Shown in pieces: positions 62,545 through 64,000 of a stretch of DNA of 64,000 nucleotides (its first letter is position 1; each line of letters opens with the position of its first letter). The notes below the pieces were generated by a model that was not told the origin of the DNA, searched no databases, and saw nothing but the letters and a program-made list of their open reading frames with translations. The position numbers and the translations under genes were made by a program. The stretch comes from Chiridota heheva (taxonomy: Eukaryota > Echinodermata > Holothuroidea > Apodida > Chiridotidae), in assembly GCA_020152595.1 (NCBI GenBank), contig JAIGNY010002621.1, forward strand, positions 2,345,001 through 2,409,000, given 5' to 3'.

Positions 62545-63115
62545 ACATCAACCCATATTTACAGTGCAATTGAGTTTTTAATTTAGCTTTAAACCAGTCT
62601 GCAATAAGTATGCAAAAAGGAGTTTTGAATGTGCTCCAATATAAGAAGTATAAACCTATCAAGATCAAGAAATATCAAGCAATGACAGCAAGACTTAAAT
62701 ACATACCTTCAGCAATTCACCTCCTTTTTGAACTTCAGTTGTGACCCAGTATAATGTAATTTCCTTGTATAGTGTCTTCATCAAGAAAAATGAAGATATC
62801 CCTGTCAATCACATTTTCTGATACAAAAGAAAATGTTTAAATGCATAATCCTGTAAACAAGACGGCTAAACTTCATAATTGTTTCTTCAAAACAACTCGA
62901 ACATTTCAAATATAGGGTGCTTCATTATGGCCCACACCACTGTTCTGCCAGTAGGCCTACCGGTATTTTTTATGTCTGTCTGTTTGCTGGGTTTCTACTG
63001 ACTAGTAAGCAGTAAGTAATAAGTTAAATAAAATGGCACTCTGAAAGAATCAAGAAGCTATCATATTTTGAATTAGTTTTGCATACAATTTACAAATATG
63101 ACAAATAGATGTCGG

Positions 63116-63362
63116 CAGTGGCGTAGCCAAGGGAGGGGGAATGGAGTTCACCCAGACCCCCCCTCCCTCCCCCTCCCCCACACACACACTTTTTTGAGGA
63201 ATTTTTCAAAAATTTGGAAAAACTTTTGCTTTTTATATATACTTTTTGCTTTCAAAAACAAAATTGCCCTCAGAAGTGGGCTAAATTTGAACACTTCATC
63301 ATGGGAGGGGGTCTAGGACCTTCTCAGACCCCTCACTTTTTTTAATGCTGGCTACGCCACTG
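63116..63362 (+). mobile_element. hAT-like MITE, second copy
   Basis: CAGTGGCGTAGCCA at the left and TGGCTACGCCACTG at the right form a perfect 14-bp inverted pair. Near the ends lie CCCCCCCTCCCTCCCCCTCC and CCTTCTCAGACCCCTCACTT. It is homologous to 10746-10929 in the opposite orientation. Flanking 8-mers do not match (GATGTCGG and GATTATAT), so the duplication has decayed or the ends are slightly misplaced. Confidence 0.88.
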
Positions 63363-64000
63363 GATTATATGATACTTCCGCTTCTTCTGTTTTTGTTTGT
63401 GGTGGTGACATTTTGAGCGAGATAGAAATGTTTTTTTTTTTAGCTGACCCCAAAATAGCCCATATCCAGACGCTTAGCGAAGGGGTGATCTTCCCCCTCC
63501 CCCTTCCCTCCTCCCCCCAAAGGGGAGTTGAATACAATTTTATACATTTTTAGGCACCCTTTAGTCCACCAAAACGCATAGTATGTCACTTCAACATTTT
63601 TTCTCATCTAATCGCATTCAATTATTTTTAATTAATCTATTTTAAGATTATCCTTTGTTTCTTTACAGCATTAATTTTAGAAGAACCCAGCCTAATAAAA
63701 TTGGATGAAATACCTACTGTAGGCCTAAAGGTCGTAGCAGTCGCCATGCAATTTTGAATGGGGAAAGACAAAAAAACTTCAGTAATTCTTGAATTTTCTA
63801 TAATAACTTTTCAGAAATTCGCACTGAATGTTTAGGAATTCTTTTGTGATTTTGGGGGGAAATTCTCTTAAATTTTCAGGAAGTTTTTTTTTATTTCCGG
63901 GAAATTTTAAGTTTTGCGAAATTTCTGTCATTTTAGTGAAATTTTCGTAAATTTCCACGAAACTTCTTTCACTTTCCGTGAAATTTTCTTCATTCTCGTG
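63363..64000. repeat. GAAATTTTC-type monomer block at window end
   Basis: After a C-rich run (63490-63520) and AGGCCTA near 63721, the stretch 63790-64000 is made of diverged ~22-bp monomers such as CAGGAAGTTTTTTTTTATTT, CGGGAAATTTTAAG and CGTGAAATTTTCTTCATTCT. These match the 53.3-55.1 kb blocks. The array runs off the window. Confidence 0.6.

Overview
This is an AT-rich window of metazoan nuclear DNA. It has no operons, no ribosome-binding-site-led ORFs and no dense coding. It contains fragments of five different retroelement types, several hAT/MITE-like DNA transposons, SINEs, minisatellites and a 299-bp perfect (TA)n tract. Frequent AGGCCTA words, clustered at about 0.1-1.9, 4.2-4.65, 27.8-28.2 and 29.1 kb, together with CR1-like, I/R1-like, DIRS-like and THAP-type elements, suggest a marine invertebrate, most likely a deuterostome such as an echinoderm. 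That placement is an inference. No complete host gene can be supported. The best host-coding candidate is one short minus-strand exon (18170-18414) that encodes a signal-anchor-like N-terminus and ends at a good splice donor.

Layout. 0-2.1 kb is AGGCCTA-rich non-coding DNA. 2.1-2.9 kb is the 3' end of a LINE with a zf-RVT zinc knuckle. 3.0-3.55 kb is a 36-bp minisatellite, split by an 8,535-bp insertion (3549-12083) with 20-bp terminal inverted repeats and a 4-bp GTTA duplication; the array resumes at 12084. 12.2-12.56 kb is a compound microsatellite. 15.7-18.4 kb holds promoter-like motifs, a MITE and the candidate exon. 18.8-19.6 kb is the empty-site relative of a repeat at 44.9-46.0 kb that carries a SINE. 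23.2-24.9 kb is a dead LINE on the plus strand. 26.07-26.51 kb is a MITE.

27.42-32.48 kb is a candidate 5-kb DNA transposon with CACTCT ends, an exon-1-like segment, a decayed THAP exon, two tRNA-like SINE heads and the (TA)n tract. A 230-bp relative lies at 40.43-40.66 kb. 33.0-33.4 kb is another MITE. A second THAP relic of a different kind lies at 42.1-42.3 kb on the minus strand. 46.8-47.5 kb is a CR1-like LINE remnant. 50.7-53.3 kb is a minus-strand LINE with reverse transcriptase and RNase H. 53.3-55.1 kb is a hierarchical repeat with a GGGAAATTTTC-type monomer that recurs at the window end. 57.06-58.06 kb is a 328-bp direct duplication with a DIRS-like RT fragment exactly between the copies. 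60.4-62.5 kb holds tandem repeats, a stem-loop and a hAT MITE with a perfect 8-bp target duplication.

Together the window reads as a transposon graveyard between genes. The most informative structures are the two large DNA-transposon candidates, whose ends can be read directly, and the filled/empty site pair for the SINE.
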